Assembly: GCF_011764425.1 (NCBI RefSeq)
Contig: NZ_BLPF01000003.1
Coordinates: 186,001 to 250,000, forward strand
From: Phytohabitans houttuyneae
Lineage (GTDB): Bacteria > Actinomycetota > Actinomycetes > Mycobacteriales > Micromonosporaceae
DNA: 64,000 nucleotides
Direction of reading: 5' to 3'
Shown here: one piece after another, positions 18,077 to 25,556 of the stretch
Numbering within the stretch: the stretch's first letter is position 1
How the letters are laid out: the number at the start of each line of letters is the position of its first letter
The notes under the pieces: model-generated
Told to the model about the DNA's origin: nothing
What the model saw: only the letters and a program-made list of their open reading frames with translations
Database searches by the model: none
Position numbers and translations under genes: made by a program

Positions 18077-18115
18077 GCCGGCCGGAGCGGTGCCCGCGGG
18101 AGCGTGCGGTCCGCA
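18077..18115 (+). repeat. Dispersed repeat, family 2, copy 1
   Basis: GCCGGCCGGAGCGGTGCCCG and the following 19 bases recur almost unchanged in inverted orientation at 54021-54060. Weaker similarity extends about 25 bases further left. It lies just past the stop of the methyltransferase gene. Confidence 0.75.
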
Positions 18116-18137
18116 GGTGAGGCGGGCGGGGGTAGAG

Positions 18138-19211
18138 CTATCTGGTGGGGTGGAGGCGGTAGAACCGCCAGGCCGGGGTTTCGATCGGGAGCACCTCGAC
18201 GGTGCCGAAGCCGGCCTCCTCGGCGTAGCGGCGCAGCGTGGCGGTGCGCATCACGGCGCCGGTGGCGGCGGTGCGGGGGTCGCCCATGGCGCCGGGCAGA
18301 CAGGAGACGACGCTCCAGCCGTAGTGGTAGCGCTCCATGTCGGGGGCGGGTGCGGTGAAGTCGTCGAGGGCGTTTTCGTCGATGATCACGACAGAGCCGC
18401 CGTCGGTGAGCATGGTGCGGACGGCGCGCAGGGCGTCGACGGGGCGGGCCATGTCGTGGAAGCCCTCCAGGATCGTGACCAGGTCGTAGCGGCCGGACAG
18501 CCCGGGGGCGGCGACGTCGGCCACCTCGAAGGACACGCGGTCGGCGAGGCCCTCGGACGTGGCGTTGCGGCGGGCGTCGGCGATCGCGGCGGCGTCGAGG
18601 TCGAAGCCGTCCACTGTGGCCAGTGGGTAGGCGCGCGCGATGGCGATGCTCGACCAGCCCATGCCGCAGGCGAGGTCGGCCACGCGCGCGGGCGGCTGGG
18701 CGCGCAGCCGGCGGTCCACGTCGGGGATCGCGGGCAGCCAGTCGGTGCCCAGGTGGGTGAGGTAGACGACGCGGTTTTCGGCGGCGCGGCCCTCCGGCTC
18801 CCACGGCAACGGCGGGGGAGCGGTGCCGGTGCGGAAGGCGTCGACAAGGTCGGGCAGCGTGCGGGCCGCGCGGGCGATGTCGATGGCGCGGAACGCGGCG
18901 AACCGTACGTCGTCATGGTCGGCGAGGACCGGGACGTGCGCGGCGGGCAGCAGGTACCGGCGTTCGAGCGGAGCGGCGGTGGCGTCGTCGACCTCGACGA
19001 GCCCGCTCGCGGCGTGGTGTTCGAGCCACTCGCGCACGTACCGCTCCGCGGTGCCGGTGCGTGCCGCCAGCTCGGTCGAGGTCGCGGGACCGCCGTCGTG
19101 CAGCGCGCGGTAGAGGCCGAGCCGCTCGCCCAGGTAGACGGTGAAGAGCTCGAGGGCGCCGAGGGCGTCGCGGAAGAGGCGGTCGGCCAGCGCCTCGGTC
19201 GGGTCGTCCAT
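18138..19211 (-). CDS. Class I SAM-dependent methyltransferase with N-terminal winged helix
   Basis: 357 residues. The N-terminal 90 residues form a winged-helix dimerisation domain like that of O-methyltransferases (LGLYRALHDGGPATSTELAA, RYVREWLEHHAASGLV). The catalytic domain has SAM motif I as VADLACGMGWSSIAIA, then a D in GFDLDAAAIADAR and motif II in YDLVTILEGFHDM. The substrate is unknown. It is transcribed away from the SRPBCC/ArsR pair, with palindromic operators between them (19225-19300), so it may belong to the same regulon. Confidence 0.88.
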   Translation of the reverse strand: MDDPTEALADRLFRDALGALELFTVYLGERLGLYRALHDGGPATSTELAARTGTAERYVREWLEHHAASGLVEVDDATAAPLERRYLLPAAHVPVLADHDDVRFAAFRAIDIARAARTLPDLVDAFRTGTAPPPLPWEPEGRAAENRVVYLTHLGTDWLPAIPDVDRRLRAQPPARVADLACGMGWSSIAIARAYPLATVDGFDLDAAAIADARRNATSEGLADRVSFEVADVAAPGLSGRYDLVTILEGFHDMARPVDALRAVRTMLTDGGSVVIIDENALDDFTAPAPDMERYHYGWSVVSCLPGAMGDPRTAATGAVMRTATLRRYAEEAGFGTVEVLPIETPAWRFYRLHPTR

Positions 19212-19224
19212 GAAGAGATGATCT

Positions 19225-19256
19225 CATCACGTCATGTGATGCAACCACTGGTTGCA
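19225..19256. promoter_or_regulatory. Overlapping palindromic operator sites
   Basis: Two inverted repeats overlap: CATCAC-gtcat-GTGATG (19225-19241) and TGCAACCA-c-TGGTTGCA (19240-19256). They lie in the 107-base divergent region between the methyltransferase and SRPBCC genes. An ArsR-family repressor encoded at 19780 is the likely ligand for at least the second. Confidence 0.65.
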
Positions 19257-19285
19257 CTTCGCCGAAGGGCGGCATAGGCTGATGT

Positions 19286-19300
19286 GCAACCGAACGTTGC
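19286..19300. promoter_or_regulatory. Second GCAAC/GTTGC operator half-site pair
   Basis: GCAAC-cgaac-GTTGC repeats the core of the 19240-19256 palindrome about 40 bases nearer the SRPBCC start. Two related sites in one promoter region fit autoregulation by the downstream ArsR protein. Confidence 0.55.
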
Positions 19301-19318
19301 GTGATCAAGGTGGAGCAC

Positions 19319-19783
19319 ATGGAGTACGGCAAGATCGAGCGCGAGATCCACGTGGACGCCTCGCCCGAGGTCGTGTACGAGGTGGTCAGCCGCCCCGAGC
19401 ACCTGCGCGAGTGGTGGCCGGACGACGCGACGCTCGACCCGACGCCCGGGGGCGTGGGGGAGCTGGTGTGGCACGGCGACGGCCCCGAGCGGGCCATGGT
19501 GGTGCCGATGACGGTCGTCGAGGCCGTGCCGCCGAGGCTGTTCTCCTTCCGCTGGGCGTACGAGCCGGACGACGTGCCCGACCCCTCGAACTCGTTCCTC
19601 GTCACGCTCGAGCTGGTGCCCTCCGGCGCCGGCACCACGCTGCGGCTGACCGAGACCGGCTTCCGCGAGCGCGGGTGGGAGGTCGCCACGCTGGAGGCCG
19701 CGTACCGCGAGCACGCCACGTCGTGGGACCGGTTCCTGCCGCGGCTCGCGCGGTACGCCGGGCAGCGGGTGGCCGCGCGGTGA
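19319..19783 (+). CDS. SRPBCC (AHSA1-like) family protein
   Basis: 154 residues of the START/Bet v1 ligand-binding fold: IEREIHVDASPEVVYEVVSR at the N-terminus, the tryptophan-rich LREWWPDDATLDP, and a C-terminal helix (YREHATSWDRFLPRLARYA). AHSA1-like proteins bind hydrophobic ligands; the function here is unknown. The ATG at 19319 follows AAGGTGGAG; a GTG at 19301 is the alternative. The stop overlaps the ArsR start (GTGA), an arrangement often seen for SRPBCC-ArsR pairs. Confidence 0.88.
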   Translation: MEYGKIEREIHVDASPEVVYEVVSRPEHLREWWPDDATLDPTPGGVGELVWHGDGPERAMVVPMTVVEAVPPRLFSFRWAYEPDDVPDPSNSFLVTLELVPSGAGTTLRLTETGFRERGWEVATLEAAYREHATSWDRFLPRLARYAGQRVAAR

Positions 19784-20121
19784 GCGCCACAGCGGTCGAC
19801 GACGACCTCTGGTCGGCGATCGGCGACCCCACCCGGCGGCGCATGCTCGACGTGCTGCTCGCCACCGGCTCCGGCACCGCCACGTCGCTGAGTGAACAGC
19901 TGCCGGTGACCCGGCAGGCGGTGGCCAAGCACCTGCAGGTGCTCGACCAGGTCGGGCTCGTGCACGGCACCACCGCCGGGCGGGAGCGCCGCTACCACGT
20001 CGACCGGGCGCAGCTCGCCCGCGCCGCCGCGCAGCTGGCCTCGGTCGGGGCCAGCTGGGACGCCCGACTGCACCGCATCAAGCGGATCGCCGAAGCCATC
20101 CAGCGCGAGCGCGAGGCCTGA
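19780..20121 (+). CDS. ArsR-family winged-helix repressor
   Basis: 113 residues starting at the GTG that overlaps the previous stop. The helix-turn-helix reads DPTRRRMLDVLL, SLSEQLPVTRQAVAKHLQVL, GLVHGTTAGRERRYHV. It has no metal-binding CxC pair, which fits the SRPBCC-linked, non-metal branch of ArsR proteins. Through the palindromes at 19240-19300 it probably represses its own operon and perhaps the divergent methyltransferase. Another SRPBCC gene follows 95 bases downstream. Confidence 0.9.
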   Translation: MSATAVDDDLWSAIGDPTRRRMLDVLLATGSGTATSLSEQLPVTRQAVAKHLQVLDQVGLVHGTTAGRERRYHVDRAQLARAAAQLASVGASWDARLHRIKRIAEAIQREREA

Positions 20122-20216
20122 CCGCCCGCTCGCCGCCAGATATCGCACAGCCCGCCGCGTACTCGCGGTGGGAGGGATCCGTGCGCCCCGCGCGCACCCG
20201 TGAAAGGACAAGGAAA

Positions 20217-20660
20217 ATGGTGAACATCCTGCACCGGATCGGCGTCGAGAAGGCGTCGCCGGACGCCGTATACGCCGCTCTGACCACGCTCGACGGCCTC
20301 TCCGGGTGGTGGACCCGCGACACGACGGGCAACACCGAGGTCGGCGGCGTGATCGCCTTCCGCTTCGTGGCCGGCGGCTTCGACATGAAGGTCGTCGAGC
20401 TGGCGCCCGGCAAGCGCGTGCTCTGGGAGGTCGTCGAAGGGCCGGCCGAGTGGATCGGTACGCAGGTCAACTTCGACCTGCGCCAGGAGGGCGACTACAC
20501 GATCGTGCTCTTCGAGCACCGGGGCTGGGCCGAGCCGGTCGAGTTCATGTACCACTGCAGCACCAAGTGGGCGACCTTCCTGCTCAGCCTCAAGCAGCTG
20601 GTGGAGACCGGCAAGGGCTCGCCGGACCCGGACGACGTGCGGATCAGCGACTGGCACTGA
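20217..20660 (+). CDS. SRPBCC (AHSA1-like) family protein, second copy
   Basis: 147 residues with the same fold as the gene at 19319 but low identity to it: HRIGVEKASPDAVYAALTT, LSGWWTRDTTGNTEVGG, WEVVEGPAEWIGTQ, and a C-terminal KWATFLLSLKQLVETGKG helix. The ATG at 20217 is preceded by AAGGACAAGGAAA. It probably continues the SRPBCC-ArsR operon; the 95-base gap holds no clear terminator. Ligand unknown. Confidence 0.88.
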   Translation: MVNILHRIGVEKASPDAVYAALTTLDGLSGWWTRDTTGNTEVGGVIAFRFVAGGFDMKVVELAPGKRVLWEVVEGPAEWIGTQVNFDLRQEGDYTIVLFEHRGWAEPVEFMYHCSTKWATFLLSLKQLVETGKGSPDPDDVRISDWH

Positions 20661-20707
20661 GTCAGCGGCGCCGTACGGGACACACGGCCGCACGCCCGCA
20701 CGGCATG

Positions 20708-21109
20708 ATGTCCGGCGTGATTCGTCTCTACGGCCTGTTGTTCCTGGTCGACCTGGTGCTCGTCGTCATTGCGCTGATCGACTGTCTGTCCAGCGAGGAC
20801 GCCGCGGTGCGCAACCTGCCGAAGGTCGCCTGGGTGTTCATCATCCTGCTGTTTCCGCCGATCGGCCCGATCGTGTGGTTCGTCGCCGGCCGGCCGCAGG
20901 GCCAGCGGGTGGGCCGCGCCGGCGCGTGGCGTCCCGGCAGCGGCTTCCCCGAGTACGAACGGCCCCGCCCGCTCGCGCCCGACGACGACCCGGAGTTTCT
21001 GCGGAGCAAGGCCCGTGAGCGGCGCGAGGACGAGGAGCTGCTGCGCACGTGGGAGGCCGACCTGCGCCGCCGCGAGGAGGAGCTGCGCCGCCGCGACCCG
21101 TCGACCTGA
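20708..21109 (+). CDS. PLD-nuclease-N-terminal (cardiolipin synthase N) domain membrane protein
   Basis: About 133 residues. Two transmembrane helices (YGLLFLVDLVLVVIALIDCL and WVFIILLFPPIGPIVWFVAG) carry the PLDc_N signature, followed by a charged C-terminal tail rich in Arg and Glu that is probably coiled coil (DEELLRTWEADLRRREEELR). These small proteins are common in actinobacteria, with no known function. ATG codons at 20705 and 20708 and a GTG at 20717 are possible starts. Confidence 0.85.
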   Translation: MSGVIRLYGLLFLVDLVLVVIALIDCLSSEDAAVRNLPKVAWVFIILLFPPIGPIVWFVAGRPQGQRVGRAGAWRPGSGFPEYERPRPLAPDDDPEFLRSKARERREDEELLRTWEADLRRREEELRRRDPST

Positions 21110-21139
21110 CCGGGCCGCGGCGGCCGGCTGACCTGCGGC

Positions 21140-21823
21140 TCAGGTGGGGCGGCGGCGGGCCATCAGGCGGCGCCGGCTGAGCAGCACCGTGCCCACCACC
21201 AGCAGCGCGGCCACCCCGGCGAGCACGGTCAGCCGCGAGGTGCTGGGCGAGATCGGCTCCGCCTGCGCGGCGGCCGCCTGCACCGGCGGCTCGGCCCGCG
21301 GCGGCGCGGCCGCCGGCTCGTTGAAGACGTCCCGGCTCGTGTCGACCGGCAGGATCGGCGGGTGGGCGGCGCCCGTCCAGTACTTGGCGATGTGCTCCGC
21401 GGTGAGCTCGACCGGCACCGGCAGCACGGCGAGCGTGCCGGGCACGGTGAGCGTGCCGATGCGGTAGTCGGCGAACCAGCCCTGCTTGGCGACCACCGTG
21501 TACCGGCCGTCGCGCGGCACCACCACCGTGGCGGCGAAGTGCGCGGGGTCCTTGAGCGCGACGGCCGGGTAGCCGCTGCTCTTCCCGTCGGCGCCGACGA
21601 GGTGCAGTTCGACCGCGCCGAGGTCGCCGCCCGTGTACGGGTGGAATCCGTGCTGCAGCAGCCACATCCCCACGGTGTACGTCCGGCCCGCCTCCACCCG
21701 GTCGGGCAGCGGGTCGAGCACCGTGAGCGCCCAGCCGCCGGCCTGGCTCGGCGCCGGGGCGAGGACCAGCGCCACGAGGCTGGCCAGGGTCACCGCGAGT
21801 ACGCGGCGGATCGCGATAGGCAT
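21140..21823 (-). CDS. Secreted, C-terminally anchored protein of unknown function
   Basis: 227 residues. A signal peptide (ending APSQAGG), an extracellular domain of about 120 residues with beta-strand pattern (VEAGRTYTVGMWLLQHGFHP, GRYTVVAKQGWFADYRIG), a Pro/Ala-rich stalk and a C-terminal transmembrane helix followed by RRRLMARRR. The topology suggests a cell-surface sensor or metal-binding domain, but there is no diagnostic motif. It is convergent with the PLDc_N gene. Confidence 0.75.
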   Translation of the reverse strand: MPIAIRRVLAVTLASLVALVLAPAPSQAGGWALTVLDPLPDRVEAGRTYTVGMWLLQHGFHPYTGGDLGAVELHLVGADGKSSGYPAVALKDPAHFAATVVVPRDGRYTVVAKQGWFADYRIGTLTVPGTLAVLPVPVELTAEHIAKYWTGAAHPPILPVDTSRDVFNEPAAAPPRAEPPVQAAAAQAEPISPSTSRLTVLAGVAALLVVGTVLLSRRRLMARRRPT

Positions 21824-21947
21824 CGTGCGTCACCTCCGCTGATGACGAGGCGTGCGCCGGGTGCTGGGTTCCTGCGCCGCGGTGCCCGCGAGGTTTGTCG
21901 GTGGCGCGTGCGGGGCAGTCGGTGCGCAGGACTGGGGAGGGGATGCC

Positions 21948-22646
21948 ATGCGCGGCACCCGGCTGCTGGCACTCGCCGGCGCGACCGTCTTCGCGGTGGC
22001 CGGCTGTTCCACCGCCGATCCGGCTGAGCCGGCCGCGACGGCGGGGCAGGTCACGGCGGCACCGGCCACACCGGCACCGACCGGGTCACCGTCCCCGCTG
22101 AAGGAACGGGTGATCGCCTCGTCGGCCCTGCTCCAGCCGGACGACCTGTCCGGCGCCGCACTCGAGCCCCTTGGCGCCGGGCAGAGCGCGCACCTGCGCC
22201 CGGCCCGGCCGTGCGGCGCGCGGTACCCCAGCGACGCCACCCGGACCGCGGCGGTGGCCATGCGCGCGCAGGTCAGCCCGGGCGCCGGGCAGACGCCGCT
22301 GATCGTGTTGCAGTACGTCGGGCTGCACCCCGGGAACGCCGCGGCCGCGTTCGCCGAGATCGCCGCCGCGGTGAGCAGCTGCCCCGGCAGCCTGAAGGCC
22401 GGACAGCACGAGTGGCGGGCGGCCGGCACGGACGTCGCCGGCGACGAGTCGATGCTGCTGCGGGTCTCCGACCGGTTCGAGTACGGCGGCAGCGAGGTCA
22501 CCACCACCACGCCGGTCGTGGTGGCCCGCGTCGGCGACTACATCACCGTCGTGGCGGACCTTGGCTGGGAGTCGGCCAGCGGCGACGAGGAGTACGTGCG
22601 GCAGCTGGCCGCCAAGGCCGTCGAGCGGCTGCGCACGAACGGCTGA
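21948..22646 (+). CDS. Lipoprotein of unknown function
   Basis: 232 residues starting at the ATG at 21948 behind GGGGAGGGG. The signal peptide ends in the lipobox VAGC, followed by an Ala/Pro/Thr-rich linker. The folded part of about 160 residues has three cysteines (one in RPCGARYPSD, another in VSSCPGSLK). It resembles the PknH-like/sensor-domain lipoproteins of actinobacteria, but only loosely. It ends seven bases before the convergent SARP gene. Confidence 0.75.
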   Translation: MRGTRLLALAGATVFAVAGCSTADPAEPAATAGQVTAAPATPAPTGSPSPLKERVIASSALLQPDDLSGAALEPLGAGQSAHLRPARPCGARYPSDATRTAAVAMRAQVSPGAGQTPLIVLQYVGLHPGNAAAAFAEIAAAVSSCPGSLKAGQHEWRAAGTDVAGDESMLLRVSDRFEYGGSEVTTTTPVVVARVGDYITVVADLGWESASGDEEYVRQLAAKAVERLRTNG

Positions 22647-22653
22647 CCGGCGC

Positions 22654-24450
22654 TCACGACGGCAGCAGCGGTCGCAGCCGCGGGTTGTCGATCGCCGCCG
22701 CGAGCAGGGCGGCGGCCTCCGTGGCGCCGTGGTCGCCCAGCGCGGCGCGGTGCAGCAGCGACCGCACGACGAGCTCGCGCATGTCGGTACGGGACGCCAG
22801 CTCGCACATCGCGGCGATCCAGTCCTCAGTGGACGGATGCTGGTACCGGCGGCCGAGCGTGCACATCGCGTCGAGGATGTAGGCGTCGAGCCACACGTAC
22901 GGGTCGGCCAGCCGGTTGCAGCGGGCACGCGCGTCGGTCAGCAGCGCGAACGCCCGCTCCGGCTCGCCCGCGTGCACCGCGACAAGGGCCAGCCCGCGGG
23001 TGGCTATGCCCTCCCAGCACGGGTCGCCGATCTGGCAGGCGCGGGCGAACGCCTGCCGCGACGCCTCCGCGGCGGCCGCGATGTCGCCGCGCAGCAGGTG
23101 CACCTCGCCGAGCAGCGACTGCGGCCACGGCAGGAACGCGAGCCAGTGATGGCGCTGCGCCAGCTCGATCGAGACCGTGAGCGCGTCCCGCGCCCGGTCG
23201 AGGTCACCGCGGAGCAGGCTGATGCGGCCGAGCCCGGACAGGGCATACGACTCGCGCCGCGGTTCGCCCGCCGCCCGCGACAGGGTGACCGCGTCCGCGA
23301 GGAGGCTTTCGGCGCGCGGGTAGCTGGCCCGGTCGGACTCGACCACGCCGAGGTACGTGGTGGCTTTGGCCACGATGGACGGTGAGTCCGGCGCCGTCCG
23401 CAGCGCGTCGGTCAGCCACAGCTCGGCGCGGTCGTAGCGGGCGCGCAGGAAGTCGACGTAGCCGAGCTCGGCGCGCGCCTGCGCCGCGGCCGCCAGGTCG
23501 CCGCCGGCGCTCGCGATGCGGTCGGCCTCGTGCAGGATGGCCTGCCCCTCCTCGTCGAAGCCGCCGACGGAGTGGATGAGCGCTTCGGCGAGGGCGAGGC
23601 GCGATGCCACGCGCAGCCGTGCGTGGCCGGCGCCGTCGGCGAGGCGGATGGCGGTCCGGACCGACCGCATCCCCGCCGGCACAGCGCCGGCCGAGATCGC
23701 CGCCGTGCCGGCCTCCACCACCGCCTCGATGGAGACCGCGTCGGCCACCGGCTCACCCCGGTCGGGCTCCTCCCGCAGGGCGGCCTCCACCGCGGCGCCG
23801 GGCGCGGTGCCGACCTCGGCAGCGAGCAGCTCGGCGAAGCTCGCGTACTGCGCGCGGGCCCGCGCGTCGTCGCCGACCAGCCGGTACAGGCGGATCAGCA
23901 AAGCCTGGTGGTTTTCGTCGAACGGGTTGAGCGCCGCCGCCCGCACCGCGAAGCCGCGCGCGGTCTCCGGATCACCGCGGGAGAGCCAGCCCAGCGCCGC
24001 CTCGTGCAGGACCGCCTCGGTGGCCGCGGCCAGGCGCCGCCGCTCGGACAGCAGCCACGTCTCGAAACCCTCGGCGCCCCGGATCGTGATGCCGTCGAGC
24101 AGCTCGGCACCGAGGCCGGGCAGCTCGACGGCCTCCCCCCACGCGCCGCGCGCCAGCACCGCGGCGTCGACCAGCACGTCCCCGTTCAACACCAGCGTCA
24201 CCGGATCGCCGTCGACCGTCCCGTCGTCGCCCAGGGCGCGGCGGATCTCGGTGAGGCTCCACCGCAGGGCGCGCAGCGGGTCGTCGGCGCCGGCGAACAG
24301 CAGGGTCGCGAGCTGGCCGCGCGTCGGCGGTCTCTCGCTGAGCAGCAGGTACGCCAGCAGCGCCCAGCTCTTGCGGCTGCGGAACTGGTACGCCGCCGGG
24401 CCGCCACCGCGGTCGACGCGGGGCCGACCGAGCAGGTGGACGGCGAGCAC
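22654..24450 (-). CDS. SARP/BTAD regulator with TPR domain
   Basis: 598 residues. The N-terminus is an OmpR-like winged helix (FRSRKSWALLAYLLLSERPP, LRWSLTEIRRALGDDG), then a BTAD (residues about 100-250, with AALNPFDENHQALLIRLYRL), then TPRs to the end. There is no NB-ARC ATPase, unlike the regulator at 9130. SARP proteins activate nearby biosynthetic or exported-function genes. The gene begins nine bases after a DUF4242 gene, so that small protein is a probable partner or co-regulated product. Confidence 0.88.
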   Translation of the reverse strand: MLAVHLLGRPRVDRGGGPAAYQFRSRKSWALLAYLLLSERPPTRGQLATLLFAGADDPLRALRWSLTEIRRALGDDGTVDGDPVTLVLNGDVLVDAAVLARGAWGEAVELPGLGAELLDGITIRGAEGFETWLLSERRRLAAATEAVLHEAALGWLSRGDPETARGFAVRAAALNPFDENHQALLIRLYRLVGDDARARAQYASFAELLAAEVGTAPGAAVEAALREEPDRGEPVADAVSIEAVVEAGTAAISAGAVPAGMRSVRTAIRLADGAGHARLRVASRLALAEALIHSVGGFDEEGQAILHEADRIASAGGDLAAAAQARAELGYVDFLRARYDRAELWLTDALRTAPDSPSIVAKATTYLGVVESDRASYPRAESLLADAVTLSRAAGEPRRESYALSGLGRISLLRGDLDRARDALTVSIELAQRHHWLAFLPWPQSLLGEVHLLRGDIAAAAEASRQAFARACQIGDPCWEGIATRGLALVAVHAGEPERAFALLTDARARCNRLADPYVWLDAYILDAMCTLGRRYQHPSTEDWIAAMCELASRTDMRELVVRSLLHRAALGDHGATEAAALLAAAIDNPRLRPLLPS

Positions 24451-24459
24451 GTGCTCAGC

Positions 24460-24711
24460 CTACGAGTGCTCGCTGACCGGGTAGATCTCGTCGGCGACGA
24501 GCCCGTGCGCCTCGCGGTGCACGGTGTTGGCCGCCTCGGCGCTGGGCGCCTCGACAAGGCAGAAGACCTTTCCCGCCTGCTCGTCCACCCAGTAGCGCAG
24601 GTAGCTCACCCCGTGCGCGCCCTGGGTGGCCAGGTCCTTCTCGTGCGCGGCGGCGACGTCGTCCCGCGACACCCCGCCCTCGACCGTGTGCACGTCCATG
24701 AACAGCCCCAT
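24460..24711 (-). CDS. DUF4242 (SCO4226-like) small protein
   Basis: 83 residues, start at the ATG at 24711 behind GGGGAG. The DUF4242 pattern is present: FMDVHTVEGGVSRDDVAAAH at the N-terminus, a GVSYLRYWVDEQAGKVFCLV core and APSAEAANTVHREAHGLVAD at the end. The family forms ferredoxin-like dimers, and the S. coelicolor member SCO4226 binds nickel. It is the first gene of a two-gene unit with the SARP regulator. Confidence 0.88.
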   Translation of the reverse strand: MGLFMDVHTVEGGVSRDDVAAAHEKDLATQGAHGVSYLRYWVDEQAGKVFCLVEAPSAEAANTVHREAHGLVADEIYPVSEHS

Positions 24712-24786
24712 GACCGCTCCCCATCTCGTCGTTGCCTGAGGACCGCAGGCAACCACGGCCGCGTTTGACAGGGGGTTTGACGGGCG

Positions 24787-25455
24787 TCAGGCGGGCGCGG
24801 GCGACGTGAGCAGGGTCAGGCCGAGCGCGGCGAGGGGTACCGCGACCGGCTGGAAGTACGTGGCGCCGCCGGTGGTGCAGTTGCCGGATCCGCCGGAGGT
24901 CATGCCCTGCGCTTGGCCGCCGGCCATGAACGGGCCGCCCGCGTCGCCCGGCTCGGAACAGACGTTTGTCCTGGTCAGCCCGTACACGACGCCGCCGGCG
25001 AAGTGGACGGTCACGTTTTTGGCCAGCAGCGTGCCGCAGCGCCACCCGGTCGTGCTGCCGTACCGGCAGACGGCCGCGCCGACAGCGGCCGGGGTCGCGC
25101 CGGTCACCGCGATCAGCGTCCCGCCGGCGCGGATCCTGCCGACCGGTGTCCAGCCGGCGTCCAGCCGCACGAACGCGTAGTCGGCCGTGGCCGGACCGAC
25201 CGCCGCGACCTGGCCCAACCGCTCGCCGCCGGGCGTGTACACCACGTCGCCGACCCGGCTGGCGCACTGCCGTGTGGTGAGGAAGCCGCCGACCACCGTG
25301 AACGAGACCGTGCACCGCCCGCCCGCCGTGCTCCGGAACGGGTCACCGCCGTAGACGGTCCCGAGCGGTGCGGCGTGCGAAGGGCTGGCCACGCCGAGCA
25401 GTCCGGCGGCGACCAGCAGGGAGGCGGCGGCGAGGTGGGCGATCCGGCGCGGCAT
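24787..25455 (-). CDS. Secreted S1-family (streptogrisin-like) protease homologue lacking catalytic His and Ser
   Basis: 222 residues with a signal peptide ending PSHAAP. The chymotrypsin-like layout is clear: AAPLGTVYGGDPF, VGGFLTTRQCAS, DYAFVRLD, a disulfide pair around GWRCGT, CSEPGDAGGPF and TYFQPVA. The histidine motif TAGHC is replaced by TTRQC, and the nucleophile motif GDSGG is GDAGG, so two of the three catalytic residues are lost while the fold marks remain. It is therefore probably a binding protein rather than a protease. I start at the ATG at 25455; one at 25479 is also open. Confidence 0.82.
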   Translation of the reverse strand: MPRRIAHLAAASLLVAAGLLGVASPSHAAPLGTVYGGDPFRSTAGGRCTVSFTVVGGFLTTRQCASRVGDVVYTPGGERLGQVAAVGPATADYAFVRLDAGWTPVGRIRAGGTLIAVTGATPAAVGAAVCRYGSTTGWRCGTLLAKNVTVHFAGGVVYGLTRTNVCSEPGDAGGPFMAGGQAQGMTSGGSGNCTTGGATYFQPVAVPLAALGLTLLTSPAPA

Positions 25456-25556
25456 CACCCAAGGATAGGCGGGCGACATCGAGCTGGATAAATAGCATTT
25501 GGGGTATCACGCGTGCGGTGCCGGGACGGCGGGCGGCCGCCCCGGCACCGCGTGGC

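Larger units (their letters stand above)
17526..18137. other. Repeat-rich intergenic region without a credible gene
   Basis: 612 bases between the carbamoylase and the methyltransferase. I see no reading frame with actinomycete-like codon use or a recognisable product. It holds a family-1 repeat (17533-17587), a long hairpin (17764-17822), a smaller hairpin (GTTGTGGCCC at 17881-17890 pairing with GGGCCACAAC at about 17908-17917) and a family-2 repeat (18077-18115). Confidence 0.7.
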
